Source: Paraconexibacter sp040581415 (lineage in GTDB: Bacteria; Actinomycetota; Thermoleophilia; Solirubrobacterales; Solirubrobacteraceae). From it: DNA of 64,000 nucleotides. Below, one piece after another: positions 51,532 through 59,797 of this stretch; the stretch's first letter is position 1; each line of letters opens with the position of its first letter. The position numbers and the translations under genes were made by a program. The DNA lies in contig NZ_CP114014.1 of NCBI RefSeq assembly GCF_040581415.1, positions 1,178,001-1,242,000 on the forward strand. The letters run 5' to 3'. Under the pieces are notes generated by a model. It was not told where the DNA came from, did not search any database, and worked only from the letters and a program-made list of their open reading frames with translations.

Positions 51532-52106
51532 TCGACGTCGTCCTGACGGCGCGGTCCGGGCAACGGGTCCGGCTGCGGACGCTGACGAGCGGCGAGGCCG
51601 GCGAGTTCGCCGGGGCGGTGGCCGGCGACCTGGCGCGCCTCGGGGAGTTCCTGGGCTGGCCTGAGCGCTGCGCCGCGCCCGAGGGTGCACGGGCGTTCCT
51701 CGAGGCGTACGAGCAGCAGCGCGAGGGACGCGTCCTGCACGCCGGCCTCTGGCTCGACGGGTGGCTGGTCGGCGGCGCGATCCTCATGCACCACGACCCC
51801 GTCGACGCGAAGGCCGAGCTCGGCTGCTGGGTGACCGCGGACGGTGTGGGGCGCGGGATCGTCGCGGTCGCGTGTCGCGCGCTGATCGCCCTTGCGTGCG
51901 ACCTCGGCGTGCAGCGTCTCGTCTGGCGGTGCGCCCCGGCGAACGTCCCATCACGGACGCTCGCCGAGCACCTGGGCTTCGTCTACGAGGGGACGGCGCG
52001 GTCGGACTACGCGCTGCGGGGCGAGCGGCTCGACACCGACGTGCTGGCGCTCGTCGGCGCAGAGCTCGAGGTGGCCGCCGGGGGCGAGCGGAACGCCCTG
52101 CGGTAG
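51528..52106 (+). CDS. GNAT acetyltransferase, RimJ/RimL-like
   Basis: A 192-residue acetyltransferase. The fold signature is there: RVRLRTLTSGEAGEF at the start, AELGCWVTADGVGRGIVAVACRAL (acetyl-CoA loop with the G-x-G-x-G/A pattern read as GVGRGIV), LVWRCAPANVPSRTLAEHLGFVYEGTAR (quoted from the Asn-x-x-S helix) at the end. Substrate unknown; the RimJ/RimL group acetylates protein N-termini or small amines. Its GTG overlaps the HxlR stop, so the two are co-expressed. Its last 100 bases run antisense to the GlxA gene. Confidence 0.87.
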   Translation: MIDVVLTARSGQRVRLRTLTSGEAGEFAGAVAGDLARLGEFLGWPERCAAPEGARAFLEAYEQQREGRVLHAGLWLDGWLVGGAILMHHDPVDAKAELGCWVTADGVGRGIVAVACRALIALACDLGVQRLVWRCAPANVPSRTLAEHLGFVYEGTARSDYALRGERLDTDVLALVGAELEVAAGGERNALR

Positions 52107-53035
52107 TCGGACGGGGACGTCGCCGCGTGACGGCGCAGGTGGATGCGCAGCGACGCCGCGCTGGGAAACCCGGCGCGGGCCGCGACCGTCTCCACGGGGA
52201 GCGGCGTGGACTCGAGCAGATCGCGGGCCAGGCCGACCCGCTGGGCCAGCAGCCAGCGCTTCGGCGTGGTCCCGACCTCGGACGCGAACCGGCGGCTGAA
52301 CGTCCGCTCGCTCATGTGCGCGTGGGCGGCCAGGCGCGCGACGGGCAGCGGCTCGGGCAGACGCTCGAAGGCCCAGCGCAGCGTCGGGCCGACGCCGTCC
52401 TCGCTGTCCGCGCGCGCCGGTGCCGGGATGAACTGGGCCTGCCCGCCCTCGCGGTGGGGGGCGACGACGTTCCACGCCGCCAGCCGGGCGGCCGCGGCCG
52501 CGCCGGTCTCGCGCCGGACGATGTGCAGGCAGAGGTCCAGGCCCGCGGTCAGCCCGGCCGAGGTCAGCACGTCCCCGTCGTCGACGAACAGCACCGCGGG
52601 CCGCAGGTCGACCTTCGGGAAGCGCGCCCGGAAGTCGTCGCAGAAGCCCCAGTGGGTCGTGGCGGGCCGGCCGTCCAGGATGCCGGCCGCCGCCAGGACG
52701 AACGCGCCGATGCAGATGCTGACCAGCGTCGCGCCCGCGTCCTGGGCGTCCCGGAGCGCGGCGATCACCGCCCGCGAGGGCTGCGCGTCGTGCGGGTGGC
52801 GGCCGGGGACGACGACGATGTCGGCGGCGCGCAGCGCCTCGAGGCCGTGCTCCACGCGCAGCTCGAACCCGTCGACGGTCCGCACGCGGCCGCGCCGCTC
52901 CCCGCACGTCGTCAGCGCGAAGCCGGCCGGCGCCCCGTCGACCCCTGGGCCGCGGGCGAACGCCTGGACCGCGCACCCCAGGTCGAAGCTGATGACGCCG
53001 TCCAGGGCGAGGGCGCAGACGCGGATCTCGGCCAC
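52007..53035 (-). CDS. GlxA family regulator (DJ-1/PfpI domain plus AraC HTH)
   Basis: A 342-residue regulator. The N-terminal DJ-1/PfpI-like domain (about 1-190) includes the nucleophile elbow SICIGAFVLAAAGILDGRPATTHW (in part) and TSAGLTAGLDLCLHIV. The C-terminal AraC domain has two helix-turn-helix units (VARLAAHAHMSERTFSRRF; VETVAARAGFPSAASLRIHLRR). The last 25 residues are Ser-rich and out of character and lie over the convergent GNAT gene. The GTG at 53035 gives the family start (AEIRVCALAL). It diverges from an HD-domain gene 82 bases away, its likely target. Confidence 0.88.
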   Translation of the reverse strand: MAEIRVCALALDGVISFDLGCAVQAFARGPGVDGAPAGFALTTCGERRGRVRTVDGFELRVEHGLEALRAADIVVVPGRHPHDAQPSRAVIAALRDAQDAGATLVSICIGAFVLAAAGILDGRPATTHWGFCDDFRARFPKVDLRPAVLFVDDGDVLTSAGLTAGLDLCLHIVRRETGAAAAARLAAWNVVAPHREGGQAQFIPAPARADSEDGVGPTLRWAFERLPEPLPVARLAAHAHMSERTFSRRFASEVGTTPKRWLLAQRVGLARDLLESTPLPVETVAARAGFPSAASLRIHLRRHAATSPSDYRRAFRSPPAATSSSAPTSASTSVSSRSPRSA

Positions 53036-53117
53036 CGGCTCAGTCTGGCAGGAAATCGCCGGATGTTGTCTTTCCCGACACTGGTCAGGTGGCGGCGCGG
53101 TCGGCAGGCTGACGAGC

Positions 53118-53873
53118 ATGAGCGCACCGCGCGGGATGGACTGGGACTGGGCGACGGCGACCGGCGGCGCGCTCAGCGCGCGGCAGCGGCGGCAGCTGCT
53201 GAGTCCGCTGCTGCGCACCGTCGTCGCCTACCCGGTGGAGCGGCTGCGGCTCGCGACCGGGCGGCGCGGCGCCGGGGCGGTGGACCTCGACACGCTGCGG
53301 TGGCCGGACTCGGCGCTGGCCCGCGCGGCCGAGGATGAGGCCCGGGACGTCCTGAGCCCCCACGTCCTGCAGCACTCCTACCGGACCTATCTGTTCGCGC
53401 TGGCGCTGGCGGCGGTCGACGGTGTCGCCGTGGACGAGGAGCTCGGCTACGTCTCGTGCCTGCTCCACGACCTGCATCTCGAGCACCCGACGCCGGGACG
53501 GTGCTTCGCGGTGGTCGGCGGGGAGCGGGCGGCGGCGTTCGCCACCGCGCACGGTGCCGATGCCGCGCAGGCGCGGCACGTCGGGGCGGCGGTCGGCGGC
53601 CACATCACCATGGGCGCGAACGACGACCTGCGCGACCCGGCGGGCTTCGTCTCGGCGGGGGCGATCCTCGACGTCGCCGGGGTGCGGATGGCGGACACCG
53701 ACCCGGAGTGGATCGACGCGGTCCTGGCGCGTCATCCGCGGCTGGGCTTCCGTCGCCACCTGATGGCCGCCTGGAAGGCCGAGGCGGCGGCGGTCCCGGC
53801 CGGCCGGGCGCGCTGGCTGAACCGGTACGCGGGCTTCCCGCTGCTGATCCGGCTGGCCCCGTTCGACGAGTAG
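53118..53873 (+). CDS. HD-domain hydrolase (cyanamide-hydratase-like)
   Basis: A 251-residue protein with an HD metal site: His in LQHSYRTYLFALAL, His-Asp in CLLHDLHLEHP and a downstream Asp. LARAAEDEARDVLSPHVLQHSYRT (cited in part) and the later VGGHITMGA are seen in cyanamide-hydratase-like HD proteins that act on nitriles or small amides. The exact substrate is unknown. A GlxA regulator gene diverges from it; GlxA-type regulators often control use of nitrogen compounds, which is compatible. Confidence 0.75.
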   Translation: MSAPRGMDWDWATATGGALSARQRRQLLSPLLRTVVAYPVERLRLATGRRGAGAVDLDTLRWPDSALARAAEDEARDVLSPHVLQHSYRTYLFALALAAVDGVAVDEELGYVSCLLHDLHLEHPTPGRCFAVVGGERAAAFATAHGADAAQARHVGAAVGGHITMGANDDLRDPAGFVSAGAILDVAGVRMADTDPEWIDAVLARHPRLGFRRHLMAAWKAEAAAVPAGRARWLNRYAGFPLLIRLAPFDE

Positions 53874-53939
53874 CGCCGCCGGCTCTGGCGGGCGGTGTGC
53901 CGATGCGCGGGCGGCGGTGGGGCCGTCGTGCGGGCATGA

Positions 53940-54719
53940 TTGAGGCCCTTGCAGCTGCTGACCGAAGCCAACCCCCGCGACCCGGTGCTGGACATGGCGC
54001 TGACCCACGCCCTGCTGCGGCGGGTCGGCGCGGGCGAGCTGCCCGAGCTCGCGCGGGTGTTCGTCCCGGGCCCGACGATGGCCTTCAGCCGGCTGGATGC
54101 GCTGCGGGACGGATTCCCCGTCGCGCGGCAGGCGGCGGTGGCGTACGGGTGGACCCCGCTCGTGCGCCTCGGGGGCGGGCACGCGGCCGCCTACGACAGC
54201 GGCGCGGTGGTCCTCGAGCTCATCACGCGGACCGTCGGCGTCGGGACCGCGATCCAGGAGCGCTTCGCGGCCGGGACCGAGCTGCTGGTCGCTGCGCTCG
54301 CGGACGCCGGCGTCGCCGCCGAGGTCGGCGAGCTGCCCCGCGAGTACTGCCCCGGTCGCTGGTCGGTGCACCTGCCGGGCGGCCCGAAGGTCGCCGGCGC
54401 CGCGCAGCGCAACATCCGCGGGGCGACGCTGTTCGCCGCCGCCGTCGTCGTCACCGGCGGGGCGCGGCTGCGGAAGGCGCTGCTCGCGGTCTACGCGGGC
54501 CTGGAGCTCGACTGGGATCCGGCGACGGCGGGGGCGGTCGAGGACGGGGTGCCCGGGGCACGTCCGGGGGACATCGCGGCGGCGCTCAGCGCTCAGGTCG
54601 GCCGCCGGCACGGCGGGCTGGAGCGCGCGACGATCAGCCCCGAGACGCACGCGCTGGCGCAGCAGCTGCGGGCGTCGCATCTGGCCGGACCCACTTCGGC
54701 CGGTCCGGCCAGACCGTGA
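53940..54719 (+). CDS. lipoate-protein ligase family protein
   Basis: A 259-residue member of the biotin/lipoate ligase fold. Recognisable are FVPGPTMAFSRLDALRDGFP, LVRLGGGHAAAYDSGAVVLELI (the RRxxGGG-like loop here is VRLGGGHAA) and KVAGAAQRNIRGATLF with the conserved Lys-Val-x-Gly-x-Ala-Q. It could attach lipoate or octanoate to carrier proteins. No lipoyl-dependent enzyme is adjacent. The only reasonable starts in frame are TTG codons at 53940 and 53949; an ATG at 53936 is out of frame. This start is therefore uncertain. Confidence 0.82.
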   Translation: MRPLQLLTEANPRDPVLDMALTHALLRRVGAGELPELARVFVPGPTMAFSRLDALRDGFPVARQAAVAYGWTPLVRLGGGHAAAYDSGAVVLELITRTVGVGTAIQERFAAGTELLVAALADAGVAAEVGELPREYCPGRWSVHLPGGPKVAGAAQRNIRGATLFAAAVVVTGGARLRKALLAVYAGLELDWDPATAGAVEDGVPGARPGDIAAALSAQVGRRHGGLERATISPETHALAQQLRASHLAGPTSAGPARP

Positions 54720-54752
54720 GCGTCGGTTTCCCCGTCGCTGGGCGTGCGGCGG

Positions 54753-55727
54753 TCAGGCCGCCAGCGACAGGCCCCGCGCGCCCGCCGCCGGCAGCTCGAT
54801 GCCGTCCAGCAGCGCGCCGATCCGCGCGCCCACCCCGGCCGCCGCCGTGTCCAGCACCCGCCGGCTTCGACTGCGGTCCATCATGTTCAGGCCCATCGCG
54901 TGCAGCTCGGCGGCTGCCGGTTCGATCGTGACGACCTGCGTCCCCGTCGCGCGCAGGAGCGCCGCCTCGTTCGCGAGGTTGCGGGCCGACGCGCGCCGGG
55001 CGGCGCCGAAGATGGTGGTGTCGGCGAGCGACGCGCGCTCGCGGGAGGCGAACGGCGACAGGCAGAGGACGACGTCGCAGCCGGCGTCGTTCAGGACGTC
55101 GGCGTTCAGCAGCGAGTGCAGGCCGCCGTCGACGTAGTCGCGCCCCCCGACCCGGACCGGCCGGTAGTAGCCCGGGATCGCGCAGGACGCCACCACCGCG
55201 TCCTCCAGCGGTGCTGGCGGAGCGCCGTCGGCACCGAATGTGACGCGGTCGCCCGTCCGGAAGTCGCAGGCGTTCAGCAGGAGCCGCCGCTCGGCCGGCC
55301 AGCCCGGGGCGACCGCATCGCGCGTGAGCCCGCGGATCTCGTCCCCGGAGCGCAGTCCGCGCGGGAGGAAGCCCGTCAGCGAGGTAATGCGGCGCCGCGG
55401 GTCGGTGCTGACGAGGCCGCTGATCCCCAGGGCGAGCGACCCGGGCCACATCCCCGGGACACCGCCGGTGCCGCCGGGACGACGGGCCACCGCATCGGCG
55501 ATGGCGGCGTCGAGGACCGCCTGCTCCTCGGCCATCGTCAGCAGCTGCTCGTTGTCGATGCCGCCGGCGACGACCACCGCGGCGATCGCGCCCGCCGAGG
55601 TGCCGGCGATGACGTCGGCGGTGCCGGGATCCCAGCCGGTATGGGCCTGCACCGCCTCGAGCGCCCCGAGCAGCCAGGCGATGCCCGTGATGCCTCCGGC
55701 GCCCAGCACCACTCCGACCCGTGTCAT
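54753..55727 (-). CDS. patatin-like phospholipase
   Basis: A 324-residue acyl hydrolase with the catalytic dyad: oxyanion loop VLGAGGITGIAW, nucleophile in IAGTSAGAIAA and Asp in YVDGGLHSLLNADVL. It should hydrolyse ester bonds in phospholipids or other acyl esters. Bacterial patatins serve in membrane turnover or as effectors; no secretion signal is seen, so an internal role is more likely. The ATG at 55727 (TRVGVVLGAGG) fits the family; an ATG nine bases upstream is possible. A hairpin separates it from the amidase gene. Confidence 0.87.
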   Translation of the reverse strand: MTRVGVVLGAGGITGIAWLLGALEAVQAHTGWDPGTADVIAGTSAGAIAAVVVAGGIDNEQLLTMAEEQAVLDAAIADAVARRPGGTGGVPGMWPGSLALGISGLVSTDPRRRITSLTGFLPRGLRSGDEIRGLTRDAVAPGWPAERRLLLNACDFRTGDRVTFGADGAPPAPLEDAVVASCAIPGYYRPVRVGGRDYVDGGLHSLLNADVLNDAGCDVVLCLSPFASRERASLADTTIFGAARRASARNLANEAALLRATGTQVVTIEPAAAELHAMGLNMMDRSRSRRVLDTAAAGVGARIGALLDGIELPAAGARGLSLAA

Positions 55728-55767
55728 GTCACCCATAGGCGCCGGGCGGCGGGTTCGTTACTGCGGT

Positions 55768-55783
55768 CCCCCCGGTTGGGGGG
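55768..55783 (-). terminator. G/C hairpin between amidase and patatin genes
   Basis: CCCCCC-GGTT-GGGGGG in the 68-base gap. It may end or attenuate transcription from the amidase gene. Confidence 0.35.
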
Positions 55784-55795
55784 TGGGGTGCCGGA

Positions 55796-57034
55796 TCAGA
55801 GGGTCGCGAGTGGCGGCGGACCGGTGATCGCCTGCAGCGCGGCGCCGGCGTCCAGCAGGTGCGTGTCCGCGCCCGCCCGGCCGACGAGCTGCACCCCCAC
55901 GGGCAGTGCGCCGGCTGGCACCGGGCACGGCAGGCTGAGGGCCGGGAGCAGCGCGAGCGACCACGGCGCGGTGTTCCGGTTGACCCGGCGGCTGACCTCC
56001 ACCATCGAGGCTCCCGCAACCACCGGCGCGACCGTCGGCACGGTCGGGACGAGCAGCAGCTCGACGTCCGCGAGGGCGCTGTCGACCACGGCGCGCCAGC
56101 GCTCGGCGATCGCTGCAGCACCTTCACGCGCGGCCGTGGTGGTGGCCAGCCCGAGGCGCAGCCGCTCCTTGATCTGCTCGTCGATCCGCGGGTCCTCCAG
56201 CGCCGCGCCGTGCAGCTGCGCCGCCTCGCCGTTCAGGAGGACCGCCAGCGCCGCCCCCGTGTCGGCGGCGCCAGGAAGGTCGACCGCCACGAGCGCGGCC
56301 CCGGCGCCGCGCAACGCCGCCAGCACCGCGTCCACGCCCGCCGCGACCGCCGGCTGCAGGTCGTCGAAGAAGAACGCGCGGGGCACGCCGACCCGCAGGC
56401 CGGCGAGCAGGCCGGCCGCGACCGGCTCGGGCGGCGGGCCCGTCCCGGCCACGACCGCGAACGCGACGCGCAGCTCGGCCGCGGTCCGGGCAATCGGGCC
56501 CACGACGTCGAAGCTGGGCGCGAGCGGGGTGACCCCGCCGATCGGGACCGTGCCGCGCGAGGGCCGCAGCCCGCTGACGCCGCAGAACGCGGCCGGGTTG
56601 CGGATCGAGCCGCCCGTGTCCGTCCCGAGCGCCAGGTCGACGTATCCGGCGGCCACCGCCACCGCCGACCCGCCGCTCGACCCGCCGGGGATGCGCCCGG
56701 TGTCCCACGGGTTGCGGCACGAGCCGAACGTCCGGTTCTGCGTGGTCGCGGCGAAGCTGAGCTCCTCGAGGTTCGCCTTGGCGACGACGACCGCGCCCGC
56801 GGACCGCAGGCGCCGGACGGCCTCGGCGTCGTGGCCCGCGACCGCAGGGTGCGGCGGCGGCAGGCCGTCGGTGCGGACGGTGCCCATGACGTCCGTGTTG
56901 TCCTTGACGGCGACCGTCCAGCCCCGCAGACCGCCGCGCCGCCGGCAGCCGCCCTCGGCGAGCGCGGCCGACCGGGCTGCGTCCGCGGGGACGTGTGTGC
57001 ACGCGCGCAGCTCCACGTCCCGGGCGGCGATCAC
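55796..57034 (-). CDS. amidase (amidase signature family)
   Basis: A 412-residue amide hydrolase with the Ser-cisSer-Lys triad: Lys in GWTVAVKDNTDVMG, cis-Ser in PGGSSGGSAVAVAAG and the nucleophile in GTDTGGSIRNPAAFCG. Substrate unknown. Starting at the GTG at 57034 leaves the N-terminus short; in frame upstream lie ISAAAVTPAAAVERSLR, residues typical of the amidase N-terminal helix, beginning at an ATT that overlaps the MarR stop (ATTAG). A rare ATT start is therefore possible. It follows the MarR gene by 46 bases. Confidence 0.88.
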   Translation of the reverse strand: MIAARDVELRACTHVPADAARSAALAEGGCRRRGGLRGWTVAVKDNTDVMGTVRTDGLPPPHPAVAGHDAEAVRRLRSAGAVVVAKANLEELSFAATTQNRTFGSCRNPWDTGRIPGGSSGGSAVAVAAGYVDLALGTDTGGSIRNPAAFCGVSGLRPSRGTVPIGGVTPLAPSFDVVGPIARTAAELRVAFAVVAGTGPPPEPVAAGLLAGLRVGVPRAFFFDDLQPAVAAGVDAVLAALRGAGAALVAVDLPGAADTGAALAVLLNGEAAQLHGAALEDPRIDEQIKERLRLGLATTTAAREGAAAIAERWRAVVDSALADVELLLVPTVPTVAPVVAGASMVEVSRRVNRNTAPWSLALLPALSLPCPVPAGALPVGVQLVGRAGADTHLLDAGAALQAITGPPPLATL

Positions 57035-57080
57035 CCGGAGCGAGCGCTCGACCGCAGCGGCCGGGGTGACGGCCGCCGCG

Positions 57081-57527
57081 CTAATCGACGTAGCCCGCGG
57101 TCTTGCGCAGCAGGCGGTGCAGCTCGGCGAACTCCTCGGGCTCCAGGCGCCCGAACACCTCGTCCCGCATCCCGGCCGCCGCGCGGCGCGCAGCTCGGAG
57201 GGTCTCCGTGCCGGCCTCCGTCAGGTGGAGCGCGTGCTTGCGCCGGTCCGAGGCGTGCGGCCGGCGCTCGGCCAGCCCCGCAGCCTCCAGCCCGTCCAGC
57301 ATGGCGACCATCGTCGAAGGATCGATGTTCGTCGCCGCGACCAGCTCCTGCTGCGCCATTCCCGGGTCGGCGTCGATCATCGTCATGGCCGCGAACTGCT
57401 GCGGCCGCAGGCCGAGCTCCTCGATCGCGGCGGCAAACGCTTCCCGCGACCGCGCCCCGACCCAGTTGAGCAGGAAGCCGGTCAGCTGGCCCATCGGCTC
57501 CGGCGGCGTGGATGACCCGAACAGCAT
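57081..57527 (-). CDS. MarR family transcriptional regulator
   Basis: A 148-residue winged-helix regulator: helix 1 LTGFLLNWVGARSREAF, recognition region AQQELVAATNIDPSTMVAMLDGLEAAGLAERR and the wing HASDRRKHALHLTEAG. It diverges from an MMPL pump gene; the 65-base gap holds a perfect -10 box and overlapping palindromes, so it probably represses the pump and itself until a phenolic or drug ligand binds. The amidase gene lies directly downstream and may be in the same transcript. An in-frame ATG 11 codons in is an alternative start. Confidence 0.9.
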   Translation of the reverse strand: MLFGSSTPPEPMGQLTGFLLNWVGARSREAFAAAIEELGLRPQQFAAMTMIDADPGMAQQELVAATNIDPSTMVAMLDGLEAAGLAERRPHASDRRKHALHLTEAGTETLRAARRAAAGMRDEVFGRLEPEEFAELHRLLRKTAGYVD

Positions 57528-57566
57528 GTCGAGCAGATACTACGGCCTCCGGATCTTAGGCGTTTC

Positions 57567-57591
57567 GTATAATTCGTGATACAAACGAATT
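57567..57591. promoter_or_regulatory. MarR/MMPL divergent promoter and operator
   Basis: TATAAT at 57568-57573 is a perfect -10 for the MMPL gene. Two palindromes overlap it: GTAT-N8-ATAC (57567-57582) and AATTCGT-N7-ACGAATT (57571-57591). The stretch is AT-rich against the background. Binding here would block the promoter. Confidence 0.68.
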
Positions 57592-57592
57592 C

Positions 57593-59737
57593 ATGACCGC
57601 GTTCACCCGCTGGATCCTCGCGCACCGCCGGCTCGTCGTCGGCTTCTGGATCGTCCTCACCGTCGTCGGCATGGCGACCGCCGGGGCGGCCACGAAGGCG
57701 ATGGACCAGAAGTTCTCGGTCCCGGGGAAGGAGGGCTGGGAGACGAACCTCGCGATCGCCCGCGCCTTCCAGGGCACCGGCGGCAACGCGGCGCCCCTCG
57801 TCCCGGTCGTCGCGCTGACCGGCGGCAGGACCGTCGCGGACCCCGGGGTGCGGGCCGACCTCGAGGCCGTCGAGGCCAAGCTGGCCAAGGCGCTGCCCGG
57901 CGTGCGCGTGGCGGGCTTCGGGTCGACCGGGGACAGGGCCTTCACGTCCGCGGACGGCCGCACGGCGTTCGTCGTCGCCTACCCCCGGCCCGATCCCGAC
58001 CAGCCCTTCGGCGACAACCCCGAGGCGGAGAAGTCCGCCCGCGCCGCGCTGCGCGGCGCGACCGTCGGCGGCGCCCCCGTCCACCTCTCGGGCTACGACG
58101 CGCTGCTGGCCGACAGCGGTGAGGCGGAGGGGCCTGGCGTCCTCGTCGAGGCCCTGGTGGGCGGGCTCGGCGCGCTGCTGGTGCTCGCGTTCGTGTTCGG
58201 CTCGTTCCTCGCGATCGTCCCGATCCTGATGGCGATCCCCGCGATCATGACGTCGTTCCTGACGGTCTACGCGCTCACGGCGGCCATCGAGGTGTCGCCG
58301 ATCGTGCAGTTCCTGATCGCGCTGATCGGGCTCGGGGTGGCGATCGACTACTCGCTGCTGGTCGTCGTCAGATGGCGCGAGGAGCAGTCGCACGGCGCGA
58401 AGGGCGACGAGGCGATCATCAACGCGATGGAGACGGCCGGCCGCTCGGTCGTGTTCTCGGGCACGACGGTCGCGATCGGCCTGCTCGCGCTCATCGTCCT
58501 GCCGCTGCCGTTCCTGCGCAGCGTCGGCATCGGCGGCATGGTCATCCCGCTGCTCAGCGTGGCCGTGTCGCTGTCGCTGCTCCCGGTCGTCCTGCACGCC
58601 TGGGGCGAGAAGCTCGACTGGCCGCACCGGCGGACGGACGACAAGGCCTCGGCCGCGTGGACCCGCTGGGCCGAGGGCGTCGTCAAGCGGCGCTGGACGG
58701 CCGCGGGGGTCGCCATGGTGATGCTCGCCCTGCTGGTCGCGGCGGCGACGCAGCTGCAGCCCGGTGTCTCGGACCCCGGGACGCTCGCGAAGGGCGGGCC
58801 GGCGAAGGTCGGCCTGCAGGAGCTCGAGCAGTCCGGGATCGGCGGCGGTGCGCTGCTCCCGCACGAGCTGCTCACGACCGGCGACGGGGCCAAGGGCGTC
58901 GCCACCGCGGTCGCCCGGGTGGACGGGGTGCACGGCGCCGTCGCACCGGTGGCATGGACCGCGCGCGGTGAGTCCGCGGTGCTCGCCTTCCCCGTCCAGG
59001 ACGGCTCCAAGAGTGCCGGCCGGGACCTGGTCGATCCGATCCGGGACGCCGCCCGCGGCGCCGAGCCGGGGGCGCGCCTCGGCGGGCAGGTTGCGCAGAA
59101 CGCCGACTTCATCGACGCGGTCTACGGCTCCTTCCCCCTGATGATCGTCCTCATCGCGGTGATTACGTTCATCCTGCTCGCGCGGGCCTTCCGGTCGCTG
59201 CTGCTGCCGGCGAAGGCCGTCCTGCTCAACATCATCAGCGTGGCCGCCGCCTGGGGAGTGCTGCAGCTGGTCTGGCAGTCCGGCCACGGCTCGGAGGAGA
59301 TCTTCGGGATCGCGGCGACCGGGTCCATCACCGCCTGGATCCCGCTGATGGTGTTCGCGTTCCTCTTCGGGCTCTCTATGGACTACGAGGTGTTCATCCT
59401 CGCCCGCATGCGCGAGGAGTACGACGCGACGGGGGACACGGACCTCGCCGTGATCCGCGGCATCGGCCGCACGGGCCGGCTGGTGACGAGCGCCGCGATC
59501 ATCCTGTTCCTCGCCTTCGTCTCGATGGCCTCAGGGCCGCAGACGGACGTGAAGGTCCTGGCGACAGGGCTCGCGGCGGGCATCCTGCTCGACGCGACGA
59601 TCATCCGCGCGCTCCTCGTGCCGGCGGTCGTCTCGCTGTTCGGGCGCTGGAACTGGGTGCTGCCGGTGGGGGCGGCGAAGCTGCTGCGCGTGGAGCCGTC
59701 GCTGCCGCCGCGGGACGTGGTGCCGGAGGCCGCCTGA
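57593..59737 (+). CDS. MMPL family transporter
   Basis: A 714-residue pump of the MMPL family with two repeats of one plus five membrane helices. Key motifs: LGVAIDYSLLVVVRWREE and FGLSMDYEVFILARMREE, the second with the Asp-Tyr relay pair. The first external domain includes a VPGKEGWETNLAIARAF-type segment. It probably exports lipophilic compounds using the proton gradient. It starts 1 base beyond the operator region and lacks a ribosome binding site. It is divergent from and likely controlled by the MarR gene. Confidence 0.9.
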   Translation: MTAFTRWILAHRRLVVGFWIVLTVVGMATAGAATKAMDQKFSVPGKEGWETNLAIARAFQGTGGNAAPLVPVVALTGGRTVADPGVRADLEAVEAKLAKALPGVRVAGFGSTGDRAFTSADGRTAFVVAYPRPDPDQPFGDNPEAEKSARAALRGATVGGAPVHLSGYDALLADSGEAEGPGVLVEALVGGLGALLVLAFVFGSFLAIVPILMAIPAIMTSFLTVYALTAAIEVSPIVQFLIALIGLGVAIDYSLLVVVRWREEQSHGAKGDEAIINAMETAGRSVVFSGTTVAIGLLALIVLPLPFLRSVGIGGMVIPLLSVAVSLSLLPVVLHAWGEKLDWPHRRTDDKASAAWTRWAEGVVKRRWTAAGVAMVMLALLVAAATQLQPGVSDPGTLAKGGPAKVGLQELEQSGIGGGALLPHELLTTGDGAKGVATAVARVDGVHGAVAPVAWTARGESAVLAFPVQDGSKSAGRDLVDPIRDAARGAEPGARLGGQVAQNADFIDAVYGSFPLMIVLIAVITFILLARAFRSLLLPAKAVLLNIISVAAAWGVLQLVWQSGHGSEEIFGIAATGSITAWIPLMVFAFLFGLSMDYEVFILARMREEYDATGDTDLAVIRGIGRTGRLVTSAAIILFLAFVSMASGPQTDVKVLATGLAAGILLDATIIRALLVPAVVSLFGRWNWVLPVGAAKLLRVEPSLPPRDVVPEAA

Positions 59738-59750
59738 CGCGCTGGCCGGC

Positions 59751-59778
59751 GCGGTCGTAAGGGTGGCCTTACGACCGC
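59751..59778. promoter_or_regulatory. perfect 12-bp palindrome before the cupredoxin gene
   Basis: GCGGTCGTAAGG-N4-CCTTACGACCGC lies 14 bases after the MMPL stop and five bases before a TATATT box (59784-59789). It could be the terminator of the MMPL gene, the operator of the cupredoxin gene, or both. The location right upstream of the -10 favours regulation. Confidence 0.55.
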
Positions 59779-59797
59779 ACCGGTATATTCGCCGACC

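Noticed and set aside
53036..53117. TGTC-N6-GACA element between GlxA and HD genes as an operator
   Set aside because: Four-base arms are too short to support without other copies.
54744..57515. Very long plus-strand open frame across the patatin, amidase and MarR genes
   Set aside because: It is antisense to three genes with intact catalytic or DNA-binding motifs; composition is Arg/Pro/Ala-rich with no domain.
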